Of a stretch of DNA of 64,000 nt, positions 46,145-55,800 are shown in pieces. This DNA is from CPC320 sp002336405 (GTDB lineage: Bacteria; Pseudomonadota; Alphaproteobacteria; Rhodobacterales; Rhodobacteraceae), in NCBI GenBank assembly GCA_949372595.1, contig CASIAN010000017.1:25911-89910 (forward strand), read 5' to 3'. Position 1 is the stretch's first letter; every line of letters begins with the position of its first letter. Made by a program: the position numbers and the translations under genes. The notes under the pieces were generated by a model. It was given only the letters and a program-made list of their open reading frames with translations. It was not told where the DNA came from and ran no database searches.

Positions 46145-46465
46145 AAACTGCGGAAATATGTGAAAAAAATTGCGCGATTTTAAGCCACACGGCAAACACA
46201 AATCGATCAATGACCTTTCTTTTGGACCCATGGGCCATAAAATCGAAAACCACCCTCTTTTTTCGAAAAATAATTCTGGACGGACAGACCAGTATAAAGC
46301 CAATTTTCATCCTGCTTGAGCAAGAACCCTAACTTGTGATCCGCTTTGACGGTTTTGCACTGTCATCCATTTCGCAATCAGGCTAGGACGGCGTACGTAA
46401 AGAGTTTGGCTTGTCAAAACACTTGTTCTTGAAACCCAAATGACACAGAAATAGAGGGCCATTCT
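46145..46465. other. purF upstream region
   Basis: 321 bases. No gene or RNA is recognised. It presumably holds the purF promoter. Minus-strand open frames here are not credible. Confidence 0.5.
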
Positions 46466-48010
46466 ATGTGCGGTATTTTTGGAATCGCAAATCGAGACCA
46501 GCACGTCTTTTCTGAAATATATGACGGTCTTCTGATGCTTCAGCATCGCGGTCAGGACGCGGCGGGGATGGTCACTTATAACGGTGAATTTTTCAGCGAG
46601 CGTAAGAGCAACGGACTCGTAAAAGACGTGTTCAGCGCCAGCGACTCTGAAAGTCTCACTGGAAAAATTGGTATTGGTCATGTCCGCTATCCAACGGCGG
46701 GCTCGCTGAATGCGGTCGAAGCCCAGCCATTTTTTGTCAATGCACCCTACGGCATCTATCTGATCCATAATGGAAATTTGACCAATACAGCCGAGCAGCG
46801 CAAGAAAATCACTGGAAAATATAGCCGCCACCTCCGGACAACGTCTGATTCTGAAATTTTACTCAATGTTCTGGCAGATAAGATATCAGACAGCATAAAA
46901 GTGCTTGGTAATAAAGACCCGGTCCAAAACGTCTTTGAGGGCGTTAAAATGACCATGGAACGGATCGAGGGCGCGTATTCGGTGATCACCCTGATCGACG
47001 GGGTTGGCATGCTGGCGTTTCGAGACCCTAACGGTATTCGCCCGCTTTCGGTTGCATGGCGCAAAGCGACAGACGGCGAGCATGATTACGCTTTTGCTTC
47101 CGAAGACGTTGCCTTTGGCATGATCGGCTTTCACAAATTGCGCGATGTGGCCCCCGGTGAGGCGGTTTTGATCGACCTTGATGGGCAGATGCACAGCTTT
47201 CAAGCTGCCAAGGGCGCATTGCACCCGTGCATTTTCGAATTTGTCTATCTGGCGCGACCCGATTCGATGATTGACAGTATTTCGGTCTATAAAACACAGC
47301 TCCGCATGGGCCAAAGGTTGGCGCTGCAAATTCAGGCCTCTGGCCTTGAAATAGATAGCATCATTCCGGTGCCGGACTCGGCGCGCCCTGTGGCGCTTGA
47401 AGTGGCCAAAGCAACGGGGATCAAATATCGCGAAGGCTTGGTTAAAAATCGTTATGTCGGCCGCACATTTATTATGCCGGGCCAATCCGAGCGTCAAAAA
47501 TCTATTCGACGCAAGCTCAACGCAATCCCACTTGAATTCGAGGGGCGCAACGTCCTGCTGATCGACGATTCGATCGTGCGCGGCAATACCATCCAACAAA
47601 TTGTACAGATGTGCCGCGATGCTGGGGCGAAAAAAGTTTACGTTGCAAGTGCCTCGCCACCGGTCAAATATCCCAACGTTTACGGCATTGATATGCCCAC
47701 CAAACACGAATTTATTGCCAATGGGCTTACGGTCGACGAAATTCGCCAAAAGCTGGGGGCAGATGCGCTGTTTTACCAGCATCTGGATGATTTGATCTGG
47801 GCCGCGCAAGAGGGTAATTCCAAAATAAAACTGTTTGATTGTTCGTGTTTTGACGGCAAATATGTGACCGGCAGCGTGAGCCCAGAGTACCTTGAAACGC
47901 TCGAGCAAAGCAGCCGCGTTAGTCAAAAGGTGACAGACATGCCAAACCCGGGATCGTCTTGGAACGCACCCTTGATGATCGATCAAGCACCGTTGGCAAC
48001 CACAGAATAA
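46466..48010 (+). CDS. purF: Amidophosphoribosyltransferase
   Basis: First committed step of purine synthesis, glutamine + PRPP to phosphoribosylamine. 514 residues. Cys2 (MCGIFGI) becomes the N-terminal nucleophile after Met removal, so there is no propeptide. Glutaminase motifs GHVRYPTAGS and NGNLTN are present, and the PRPP loop is VLLIDDSIVRGNT. Confidence 0.97.
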   Translation: MCGIFGIANRDQHVFSEIYDGLLMLQHRGQDAAGMVTYNGEFFSERKSNGLVKDVFSASDSESLTGKIGIGHVRYPTAGSLNAVEAQPFFVNAPYGIYLIHNGNLTNTAEQRKKITGKYSRHLRTTSDSEILLNVLADKISDSIKVLGNKDPVQNVFEGVKMTMERIEGAYSVITLIDGVGMLAFRDPNGIRPLSVAWRKATDGEHDYAFASEDVAFGMIGFHKLRDVAPGEAVLIDLDGQMHSFQAAKGALHPCIFEFVYLARPDSMIDSISVYKTQLRMGQRLALQIQASGLEIDSIIPVPDSARPVALEVAKATGIKYREGLVKNRYVGRTFIMPGQSERQKSIRRKLNAIPLEFEGRNVLLIDDSIVRGNTIQQIVQMCRDAGAKKVYVASASPPVKYPNVYGIDMPTKHEFIANGLTVDEIRQKLGADALFYQHLDDLIWAAQEGNSKIKLFDCSCFDGKYVTGSVSPEYLETLEQSSRVSQKVTDMPNPGSSWNAPLMIDQAPLATTE

Positions 48011-48115
48011 CCAAAGGCTTGCATATCTACCCCATTGGCGACTACACGTTTCAGCCGATAGTCTCCCCAATTTCTGTGTTCAACGCAGTTACCAAAAACC
48101 CGCAGAGGCGCTGCC

Positions 48116-48784
48116 ATGACCGACAAAATCGCATTGATCACTGGCGCGTCACGAGGTCTTGGGGCGGCGTTTGCTGAGAGCTTGTCAGCCAGCCATCACG
48201 TTATCGCTGTCGCGCGCACCATCGGCGCGCTGGAAGAATTGGATGACCGGATCATCGCCAGCGGTGGGCAGGCTTCTTTGGCACCGATGGACATCACCAA
48301 CCCCGAAGCCATGGCGCAACTGTGCCGGTCGTTGTACGACCGCTGGGGCAAAATTGATCTGTGGGTCCATGCAGCGGTGCACGCCGCCCCGCTGTCACCC
48401 GCCAGCACAATCGACAGTAAGGATTTTGCAAAATCATTGGCCGTTAATGTCACTGCGACGGCCGCTCTCATTCCCTTCATAGCGCCGCTGCTGGGTGAGG
48501 ATGGAACCGCAGTTTTCTTTGACGATACGCAGGCGAAAGGCAAGTTTTTCGGCACCTACGGCGCGACCAAAGCCGCCCAGATCGCTTTGGCACAAAGCTG
48601 GCAGGCAGAATCTCGCAAATCTGGCCCAACGATCAAAATTGTCACCCCCAACCCGATGCCTACCGCAACGCGCGCGCGGTTTTATCCTGGTGAAAACCGC
48701 AACCTACTTAACGATCCTAAAGGCGAGGCCAAGCGCCTGTTAGCAGATATTCTCGACCCAACGCCAAGCCCCACAAGCCTATAA
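48116..48784 (+). CDS. Short-chain dehydrogenase/reductase family protein
   Basis: 222 residues. The NAD(P) motif is TGASRGLG and the active Tyr/Lys pair GTYGATK. The usual catalytic Ser about 13 residues before the Tyr is missing: the stretch reads VFFDDTQAKGKFFG. Activity may therefore be altered. It follows purF by 105 bases on the same strand. Substrate unknown. Confidence 0.85.
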   Translation: MTDKIALITGASRGLGAAFAESLSASHHVIAVARTIGALEELDDRIIASGGQASLAPMDITNPEAMAQLCRSLYDRWGKIDLWVHAAVHAAPLSPASTIDSKDFAKSLAVNVTATAALIPFIAPLLGEDGTAVFFDDTQAKGKFFGTYGATKAAQIALAQSWQAESRKSGPTIKIVTPNPMPTATRARFYPGENRNLLNDPKGEAKRLLADILDPTPSPTSL

Positions 48785-48922
48785 ACATCCCGGCAACCCA
48801 CCTCTGCCGATACAAGCTCTCAGGCAGCCGGCGACAATTTTGCCGCGCGGATGGGGTCCGACCCAGCGCGCTGTGCGATACAGATCTTTTAATCAAGAAA
48901 ATAGCCAAAAAAATGATCCAGC

Positions 48923-49656
48923 GTGTTGCCACGGCTCGATACTGCGCCCTCAGGTCGCTGGGCCCGACTGGCCACTAAAGTGTCTGCGCAGTTGCCGCAA
49001 CAATACAGGAGTGACCTGTTTGCGATTGCCCTGCCGGGGTCTGCGGCCCGTGGCACAGCAGTCGCCAGCGTGTTAGATCTTGATTTGATAGTTTTGTTGA
49101 ATCACTCTGCGACAGATACACCAAATGGCGGTTGGTTGAGGGGGCGCGAAATAAAAGTTGACCTGGCACAATCCACCTATCCAGATTTCATAACCCAGCC
49201 AAAATTGGCTTGACTGCGGTTCTCACTGGCATTTTCCTGTCAGGTGATCTCAGGGCCGAATTTCATCAGCACCCTGCCTGGTCCGCCCCTCAAACCCCAT
49301 TGCCTCGCAGATTTCAAAGCCTGGGACCGATGGATTGCTGGCTGGGAACCGATGTTGAAAGCCACCGCGCAACCCGATCAGAAGAAGGCGATCTGCAATG
49401 GCTGATAAAACGGGTGGTAAGATCGCTTTTCGAGGCTGTTAGTTTTGATTTGAACTGTAACAGCCAAGACATTTACCCCTGTGCAAAAATTGCAGCACAG
49501 CAGTTTGCTCCTCAAAAGGCAATAATTTGGCGCCCAGCGGAACTCGCCGGCGTGACGACAGATCAGCCCGCCCCAATCTTTGCTGTGCTCGACGGGCTCG
49601 CGCCTTTATTGCGCCGCTTACAAAACCAGTGTCCGCGTCTCGAGCGGAGCCTCTAA
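48923..49656 (+). pseudogene. Nucleotidyltransferase-fold gene split into two overlapping frames
   Basis: Part one (48923-49213, GTG start) carries the nucleotidyltransferase motif FAIALPGSAARGTAVASVLD, DLDLIVLL (GS ... DLD), then WLRGREIKVDLAQSTYPDF, and stops at TGA. Part two (49210-49656, TTG) continues TGIFLSGDLRAEFHQHPAWS and a helical domain. The pieces overlap by TTGA. Their sequence would join naturally after a one-base change, so a frameshifted gene is likelier than two coupled genes. Confidence 0.65.
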
Positions 49657-49757
49657 TGACATATCCAGCCGTTCAGAACCCATCTTGAGCTATTCTGCCG
49701 CTTGCCGCCCCCCGTTTGCTGCTTTAAGGTCTGCTTGAACCCGATTAAGAGGACACT

Positions 49758-50537
49758 ATGCGCATTCTCATCACCAATGACGACGGGATCACGGCTCCCG
49801 GGCTTAAGATTTTGGAAACAATCGCTAAAACGCTGGCTGGACCACATGGCGAGGTCTGGGTTGTTGCCCCTGCCTTCGAACAATCGGGTGTCGGCCACTG
49901 CATAAGCCTGACCGGTCCGCTGTTGATCACCCAGCTGGGGCCACAACGCTTTTCCGTCGAGGGCAGCCCCGCAGATTGCGTTCTGGCGGGCCTGCACGAA
50001 GTGCTGAAAGACACCCCCCCCGATTTGATCTTATCTGGCGTCAATCGTGGCAATAACTCCGCAGAAAATGCGCTTTACTCAGGGACGCTTGGCGGTGCAA
50101 TGGAGGCTGCGTTGCAAGGATATCTGGGCATTGCTCTGTCGCAATACTATGGCCCGGACAACGTCGATCTCGACAATTCATTTGAAGCGGCCGAACAGTA
50201 TGGCGCTGAGATTGTGCAACGCATTTTGGACAATGACCAGATCAGCGATGATTACCGTGTGTTCTATAACGTCAACTTCCCTCCCGTTGCCGCCGCTGCC
50301 GTCAAGGGGACCAAGGTCACCACACAGGGCAAGCGCGCCGACACGCGGTTTTCCGTCGAAGGATACGACAGTCCAACCGGGCGTCGCTTTTTATGGGTCA
50401 AAGGCGGTGGCCAACATCTGCCAACCGCAGAAGGCAGCGATGCGCATGCTAATCTTGATGGCTATATCTCGGTGACGCCGATGCGCGCAGATCTGACCGC
50501 ACACGCCATGCTCGACCCTTTGAAAGTCATTCAATGA
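49758..50537 (+). CDS. surE: 5'/3'-nucleotidase SurE
   Basis: 259 residues. Metal motif ILITNDDGITAPGL (Asp8, Asp9), VAPAFEQSGVGH, and LSGVNRGNNSAENALYSGTL with the Asn and Ser ligands. Dephosphorylates nucleoside monophosphates in stationary phase. Overlaps pcm by ATGA. Confidence 0.96.
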   Translation: MRILITNDDGITAPGLKILETIAKTLAGPHGEVWVVAPAFEQSGVGHCISLTGPLLITQLGPQRFSVEGSPADCVLAGLHEVLKDTPPDLILSGVNRGNNSAENALYSGTLGGAMEAALQGYLGIALSQYYGPDNVDLDNSFEAAEQYGAEIVQRILDNDQISDDYRVFYNVNFPPVAAAAVKGTKVTTQGKRADTRFSVEGYDSPTGRRFLWVKGGGQHLPTAEGSDAHANLDGYISVTPMRADLTAHAMLDPLKVIQ

Positions 50538-51178
50538 CAGCTGACGCGGAACGCAAAATGCAGTTTCTCTATGCCCTGCGCTCCAAGGGGGTGACGAATA
50601 CGGCGGTAATGACCGCAATGGAGCGAATCGACCGTGGCGACTTTATCCGTGGTGTTTTCTCTGAACGCGCCTATGAGGACGTGCCACTGCCAATTTCGTG
50701 CGGTCAAACCATCAGTCAGCCTTCGGTTGTGGGACTTATGACCCAGGCGTTGATGATCAGCCCTCGCGACAAAGTTTTGGAAGTGGGCACAGGTTCGGGT
50801 TATCAGGCCGCAATCCTAAGCCAGCTTGCCCGCCGCGTTTATACGGTTGACCGCCACCGCCCGTTGATCAAAGATGCCAGTGCGTTGTTTGAGGCGTTGG
50901 ATTTAAGCAATATTATCGCTTTCACAGCGGACGGCAGCTTTGGGCTTCCTGATCATGCACCGTTTGACCGTATCGTGGTCACCGCCGCCGCTGAAGATCC
51001 GCCAGGGCCATTGTTGGCCCAATTAAAAATCGGTGGAATAATGGTGGTACCAGTGGGTCAATCTGATGCGGTGCAAAGCCTAATCCGAGTGACCAAAACT
51101 GAAACCGGGTTTGATTATGAAGAATTGCGCTCAGTGCGCTTTGTTCCACTGGTTGAAGGGCTGGGAAATTATAGCTGA
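50534..51178 (+). CDS. pcm: Protein-L-isoaspartate O-methyltransferase
   Basis: Repairs isoaspartyl damage in proteins using S-adenosylmethionine. 214 residues. Motif I is VLEVGTGSGYQAAILSQLA, and the family signature before it is SCGQTISQPSVVGLM. The order surE-pcm-nlpD matches that known in gammaproteobacteria. Confidence 0.96.
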   Translation: MTADAERKMQFLYALRSKGVTNTAVMTAMERIDRGDFIRGVFSERAYEDVPLPISCGQTISQPSVVGLMTQALMISPRDKVLEVGTGSGYQAAILSQLARRVYTVDRHRPLIKDASALFEALDLSNIIAFTADGSFGLPDHAPFDRIVVTAAAEDPPGPLLAQLKIGGIMVVPVGQSDAVQSLIRVTKTETGFDYEELRSVRFVPLVEGLGNYS

Positions 51179-51233
51179 GTGCGCTAATATCGCCATCGGT
51201 AATGAATTAAGATACCTTTAAGGGGATATCCAA

Positions 51234-52400
51234 ATGTCCAACACGCGTGTGGCGATCGGAAAATTTTTTACTATGACTGCAGCCGTTAGTCTGTTGACGG
51301 GCTGTATTCAGGGCGGTGTCCTTGATATGGACCGCAGCGTCGAACGTAAAGATCCAAGCGCCGACCAATTTGGGCAAGCTTTGCCACAATTGCGAAACCC
51401 AGATAATAATGGGATTATCTCATACGATGATTATCAAGTGGCGATTGCACGACGCGGCGAGACATTGGATGATATTGCAAGCCGCCTTGGTCTCGATCCG
51501 GTTGCGCTGGCCCGAAACAATGGCATCCGGCCTAACGACCGCTTGCGCGATGGCAATGTCATCGTGCTGCCGAAAGATGTCTGGGTTGGCGAACGGACAT
51601 CGGCTCAAGGCGCGAACGATCTGAGTGACACCAATGACACGGTTGAAATCACCAAGCTAGCACAATCGGCAATTGACGACGCCGACCCGAAACAGGCAGC
51701 GCTGTCAAAGGCAGGCGTACCCCGGGCCGAGGATGAACCGATCCGGCACCGCGTGGAACGTGGGGAAACCGCCTTTACAATTTCGCGGCTTTACAACGTG
51801 TCTGTGAGGTCTTTGGCGGATTGGAACGGATTAAACAATGAGTTTGGGATTCGCGAAGGACAATATTTGTTGATCCCAGTGGGCAACGGGCCGCCGGAAA
51901 AAACCGCTGCAGTGACAAAACCCGGCGCGGGCACTCTGTCTCCGCCCCCACCAAGCGCCGCCAAGCCGCTGCCTGCCAACACCGCATCAGCGGGCTCGGC
52001 AACGGGCGACAATTTGGATCTTTCGAAAGATCAGACCGTACAAGTTGGCACAGGCCGCATGGTATTTCCAGTCAAAGGCAAGGTTATTCGTGAATATGCT
52101 AAGGGCAAAAATGACGGCATAGACATGTCCGGCAATGCCGGTGGGCCCGTTGTTGCCGCCGCCAGTGGTAAAGTTGCAGCGATCACCGCAGATGCAGATC
52201 AAATCCCTATTATGGTGATCAAACATCCAGATAATGTGCTGACAGTCTATGCCAATGTGCACAATATACAGGTCGCCAAAGGCGATAACGTCAGCCGTGG
52301 CCAACAGATTGCAGAACTGGCGCGAAAAGCCCCGGTCAGCATGCATTTTGAAATTCGTAAAGGCTTTAACAGCGTCGATCCAATGGGTTATCTGCAGTAA
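51234..52400 (+). CDS. nlpD: NlpD-like lipoprotein with two LysM domains and a non-catalytic LytM domain
   Basis: 388 residues. Lipobox LLTGC (Cys23) predicts a lipid anchor. LysM domains cover about 61-108 (RRGETLDDIASRLG) and 168-215 (ERGETAFTISRLYN). A proline-rich linker leads to a LytM/M23 domain from about 277. Two zinc ligands of active M23 enzymes are missing: the HxxxD site reads NDGIDMSG and YAHL is replaced by YANV, though HFEIR keeps its His. It is therefore likely an amidase activator in cell division, as NlpD and EnvC are. Confidence 0.9.
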   Translation: MSNTRVAIGKFFTMTAAVSLLTGCIQGGVLDMDRSVERKDPSADQFGQALPQLRNPDNNGIISYDDYQVAIARRGETLDDIASRLGLDPVALARNNGIRPNDRLRDGNVIVLPKDVWVGERTSAQGANDLSDTNDTVEITKLAQSAIDDADPKQAALSKAGVPRAEDEPIRHRVERGETAFTISRLYNVSVRSLADWNGLNNEFGIREGQYLLIPVGNGPPEKTAAVTKPGAGTLSPPPPSAAKPLPANTASAGSATGDNLDLSKDQTVQVGTGRMVFPVKGKVIREYAKGKNDGIDMSGNAGGPVVAAASGKVAAITADADQIPIMVIKHPDNVLTVYANVHNIQVAKGDNVSRGQQIAELARKAPVSMHFEIRKGFNSVDPMGYLQ

Positions 52401-52415
52401 TATTGCAAGGTCGTG

Positions 52416-53258
52416 TCACCGAATGATGATGCCCTTGCGTCCCGCCAGATCAATGAAATACTGCCAGGCCACGCGTCCAGAACGCGCGCCGCGTGTCGCC
52501 TGCCATTCGATCGCCTCGCTGCGCATAACATCAGGGTGGACCTGTACGCCATGTGCTGCGCAATAGCCTTGAATCATCCGCAGATAATCATCCTGAGAAC
52601 ACGGATGAAAGCCTAACCAAAGACCGAATCTGTCTGAAAGGGATACTTTCTCTTCGACCGCCTCAGAGGGGTTGATCGCGCTAGAGCGTTCATTTTCGAT
52701 CATATCGCGTGGCATCAGGTGACGGCGGTTCGAGGTGGCATAAAATACCACATTATCAGGGCGTCCCTCAATGCCGCCATCCAGCACAGCCTTCAGGGAT
52801 TTATAGTGCTGGTCGTCGTGACTGAACGAAAGATCGTCACAAAACAATAAAAATTGCCGGTCGCTGCCCCGCAAGACCGACAAGAGCCGCCCGACGCTAG
52901 GCAGATCATCACGTTGCAATTCAACGAGTTTCAGGGTTTCGCCCAGACGTAAAACTGCCGAATGCACCGCCTTGACAAGACTTGATTTCCCCATCCCCCG
53001 TGCGCCCCAAAGCAGCGCATTATTAGCCGGCAGACCCCGGGCAAATTGCACGGTGTTTTGCAACAAAATATCGCGGGCGCGGTCCACCCCGAGCAGCAGA
53101 GACATGTCCACCCGATTGACCGTCTCAACCGGTGCAAGGCGGTCTGGTGAAACCTGCCACACGAAGGCATCAACCGCATCAAAATCTGGGGCTGATACCG
53201 GTGGTGGCGACAACCGCTCTAGGGCTCCGGCGATCCGCTCAAGCGGATCACTTTGCAT
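52416..53258 (-). CDS. DUF815 family AAA-type ATPase
   Basis: 280 residues. Walker A is WGARGMGKSS, Walker B LLFCDDLSF, with a sensor region FYATSNRRHLM. Function unproven. ATG 53258 (MQSDPLER) is preferred: the longer start at 53291 would add a TKMTKMTKM stretch that merely reads the Asp/Glu-coding repeats at the end of tatC in another frame. It overlaps tatC by 11 bases and belongs to the tatABC transcript. Confidence 0.9.
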   Translation of the reverse strand: MQSDPLERIAGALERLSPPPVSAPDFDAVDAFVWQVSPDRLAPVETVNRVDMSLLLGVDRARDILLQNTVQFARGLPANNALLWGARGMGKSSLVKAVHSAVLRLGETLKLVELQRDDLPSVGRLLSVLRGSDRQFLLFCDDLSFSHDDQHYKSLKAVLDGGIEGRPDNVVFYATSNRRHLMPRDMIENERSSAINPSEAVEEKVSLSDRFGLWLGFHPCSQDDYLRMIQGYCAAHGVQVHPDVMRSEAIEWQATRGARSGRVAWQYFIDLAGRKGIIIR

Positions 53259-54096
53259 CTTCGTCATCTTCGTCATCTTCGTAAAACCCATCGGCTCTTA
53301 GTTTGTCTTCGCGTTTTTTTTCAACTCGGCGCACAAGGAAAATTGAGACTTCATACAGGCCGTAGACCACCACAAAAAGGATCACTTGTGTGATAACATC
53401 CGGTGGTGTCACCAAAGCCGCCAAAACCAAAATGGCCACCACCGCATATTTTCGGACGTTGCCCAAGCCCTCGGAACTGACCAATCCGGCCTTACCCATC
53501 AGGGTCAATAAAACGGGCAGCTGAAAACACAGACCAAAGGCCACGATAAACTTGATCGTCAGGCTCAGATATTCCTGTGCCGAGCCCTGAAACGCAATTC
53601 CCGCCGTCGCATTATCGACCTCATCGCTCAAAACAGAACCAGCCTGTTGGAACCCAAGGAAAAAGTTAAATGCCAACGGAGTGACGACGTAAAAGGCAAA
53701 GCCTGCACCCAGAAAAAACATAAATGGCGAGGCCAGCATAAAGGGTAAAAAAGCGCCCTTTTCTGATTTATAAAGTCCTGGCGCCACAAAACGCCACATC
53801 TGAAAGCTGAGATAGGGGAAGGATAAAATTAACCCGCCCATCAGCGAGATCGAGATCGCAACAAAAAAGCCCTCTTGCAATTTGATCAAGATCAACCCGC
53901 AATCGGATTGACCCCGCTCGGCCAATGCCCCGCAAAGAGGGTGGGTCAAAAAGTCGAAAATCGGGTTCCACACAGTGAAACAGATGATCATGCCAACAAT
54001 AAACGCCACCACCGAATGAATGAGGCGAGTTCGCAACTCGGTCAAATGCTCTATGAGCGGCGCGGCGCTGTCTTCAATATCGTCTTCAGTGCTCAT
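53248..54096 (-). CDS. tatC: Sec-independent (Tat) translocase subunit TatC
   Basis: 282 residues, six membrane helices. N-terminal family motif PLIEHLTELRTRLIHSVVAF, then SFPYLSFQMWRFVAPGLY with the conserved Pro and GLY-K. The acidic tail (YEDDEDDEDAK) is coded by short GAT-GAC-GAA repeats. Receptor for twin-arginine signal peptides. Confidence 0.97.
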   Translation of the reverse strand: MSTEDDIEDSAAPLIEHLTELRTRLIHSVVAFIVGMIICFTVWNPIFDFLTHPLCGALAERGQSDCGLILIKLQEGFFVAISISLMGGLILSFPYLSFQMWRFVAPGLYKSEKGAFLPFMLASPFMFFLGAGFAFYVVTPLAFNFFLGFQQAGSVLSDEVDNATAGIAFQGSAQEYLSLTIKFIVAFGLCFQLPVLLTLMGKAGLVSSEGLGNVRKYAVVAILVLAALVTPPDVITQVILFVVVYGLYEVSIFLVRRVEKKREDKLRADGFYEDDEDDEDAK

Positions 54097-54099
54097 GCG

Positions 54100-54669
54100 T
54101 CAGGTCTTTTCCTCAGCGGTTGGCGATGGCGGACGGGTGGCGGAGGCCACATTTGCCACGCTGCCACTGGCGAATGTATCGACACCGGACTTTGGCGGTG
54201 AGGTGTCAGCAGTTTGCGCGGTCGTTGCGGCTGTCGCGGACAGTGAGTCAGCAGCGGTTTCAGCAGTCGGTCCCGCTGTCGTTCCCGCGGTGGCCTCTGT
54301 CGCCTGTCGCACCTCGGCCTTTTTCGCAGTGGCTGAATGAATTTTTTCAGCCGCTGCGGCCCGGTCGCCAGACAGGCCACTTGCCTCTATGGTGGGGTTC
54401 CAATTTTTAAATGACTTGGTAGCCTCGGTGACACCATCAAGGCTGGATCTGATCGGGTTGGTGACGGTGTTCAGGGTCTTGGTCACGTCTTTGACACCCG
54501 ATTCGTCCGCCGCCTGATCCATCGCACGGCTAAATTCGCGCGCCATGCCCTTGGCTTTGCCGATAAACTGCCCGGCTTTGCGAAACAACACCGGTAAATC
54601 TTTCGGCCCGACAACGATGAGTGACACAATGCCGATCACCAATAATTCGGTCCAACCAAGGTCAAACAT
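54100..54669 (-). CDS. tatB: Tat translocase subunit TatB
   Basis: 189 residues. N-terminal membrane helix (MFDLGWTELLVIGIVSLIVV), the hinge GPKDLP, an amphipathic helix, then a long Ala/Thr-rich, disordered tail (about 105-189) that varies freely in the family. It lies 3 bases from both tatA and tatC. Confidence 0.95.
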   Translation of the reverse strand: MFDLGWTELLVIGIVSLIVVGPKDLPVLFRKAGQFIGKAKGMAREFSRAMDQAADESGVKDVTKTLNTVTNPIRSSLDGVTEATKSFKNWNPTIEASGLSGDRAAAAEKIHSATAKKAEVRQATEATAGTTAGPTAETAADSLSATAATTAQTADTSPPKSGVDTFASGSVANVASATRPPSPTAEEKT

Positions 54670-54672
54670 GTC

Positions 54673-54933
54673 CTAGACCTTATCTTTTTCGGGTGCAGGC
54701 GTTGCGGTTTTGTCAGCTGCAGGTGTCACGTCTTTGGCGGCTACAGCCGCCTCGGCCTTGACCTCTGTTGCCTCTTCTTCAAGTTCTTTCGTACCTTCAC
54801 TGATGCCTTTTTTAAACGAGGTGATCCCCTTGCCCACTTCGCCCATCAGCCCACTAATTTTGCCACGTCCAAACAGAACAAGCACCACCACTGCAATTAG
54901 TAAAATTCCCGGAAGACCAATATTATTTAGCAT
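54673..54933 (-). CDS. tatA: Tat translocase subunit TatA
   Basis: 86 residues. Membrane helix (LPGILLIAVVVLVLFG), the FGRGKISGLMGEVGKGI hinge and amphipathic helix, and an acidic/Ala tail. Forms the protein-conducting assembly. First gene of tatABC-DUF815; GGAGTG stands before the ATG. Confidence 0.96.
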   Translation of the reverse strand: MLNNIGLPGILLIAVVVLVLFGRGKISGLMGEVGKGITSFKKGISEGTKELEEEATEVKAEAAVAAKDVTPAADKTATPAPEKDKV

Positions 54934-55116
54934 TTTATCACTCCTGTCACATGCGGCTCTGGCATGAGTTCAACTTGATTACTTAAGCCTTTAAAACCCA
55001 TCGCACGCCGGGAAAAGCCACAAACGACGCCAGTTGCGCTGTTTCATGCAAAAATCCTTGTGGATTTTGCCCTAGAACACCATACTGACAGTTTAAAGTC
55101 AGTAAGTGAGATCATT

Positions 55117-55800
55117 TTGAGTAACGCAGTGAACCAACGCAGTGACCGGCTTTACAACATTATCCACATTCTTCGCGCCGGCGGGCTACACACCGCCGCC
55201 GATCTTTCGCGGCATCTTGGCGTGACACCACGCACGATCTATCGTGACATGGACCGTCTTATCGCCTCGGGCATCGACATATGCGCGACCCCAGGTCTTG
55301 GGTACCGCAGCGGTGCGTCCGTGAGCCTTCCCGCGCTCAATCTGACGAATGAGGAATTGGAGGTGCTGCATCTGGGGCTCGCAGTGATCGGTGAAGGTGC
55401 CGAGCCTGCACTGCAAAGTGCCGCGCTCAGTTTATCAAAAAAAATCGAAGCCGTTCTGCCCGAAGAAGGCCAGAGCCCGCCGCAACCCTTTGGCTTTGCG
55501 CTTTATCCCTTTGCAGACGCGGCGCGCGGATTTCAGCATATGCCCTCTATTCGTGCCGCGATACGCAGCCGACAAAAACTGCAACTCGCTGATGCCGCAG
55601 CATCCGACCAAGTCATCAGGCCGCTCAGTCTGGATTATTGGGGCCGGGTGTGGAGTTGCGTCTCTTGGAGCGAAACGACAGATAATTTCGCTTGCTTCCG
55701 GCTGGATCTCATAGACCATCTGACGGCGTTACCAGAGCTTTTCGTGGATGAAAAAGGCAAAACACTGCAGGATTACCGCGCAGGCAGCCACACAAATTAA
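55117..55800 (+). CDS. WYL/YafY-type helix-turn-helix regulator
   Basis: About 227 residues. An N-terminal HTH is clear (RLYNIIHILRAGGLHTAADL, SRHLGVTPRTIYRDMDRLIA). The C-terminal domain resembles WYL regulators (VIRPLSLDYWGRVWSCVSWS) but the Trp-Tyr-Leu core is changed. The start is uncertain: TTG at 55117, GTG at 55129 or GTG at 55060 are in frame. Its TAA shares bases with the stop of the convergent ABC ATPase gene (TTAA). Confidence 0.8.
   Translation: MSNAVNQRSDRLYNIIHILRAGGLHTAADLSRHLGVTPRTIYRDMDRLIASGIDICATPGLGYRSGASVSLPALNLTNEELEVLHLGLAVIGEGAEPALQSAALSLSKKIEAVLPEEGQSPPQPFGFALYPFADAARGFQHMPSIRAAIRSRQKLQLADAAASDQVIRPLSLDYWGRVWSCVSWSETTDNFACFRLDLIDHLTALPELFVDEKGKTLQDYRAGSHTN

Noticed and set aside
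46307..46831. Possible tRNA-like T-arm and antisense protein upstream of purF
   Set aside because: No acceptor or anticodon stem can be folded, and the frame overlaps the purF N-terminus.
46886..48070. Long minus-strand open frame of 394 codons
   Set aside because: Entirely antisense to purF, whose motifs are complete; no family sequence in the antisense frame.
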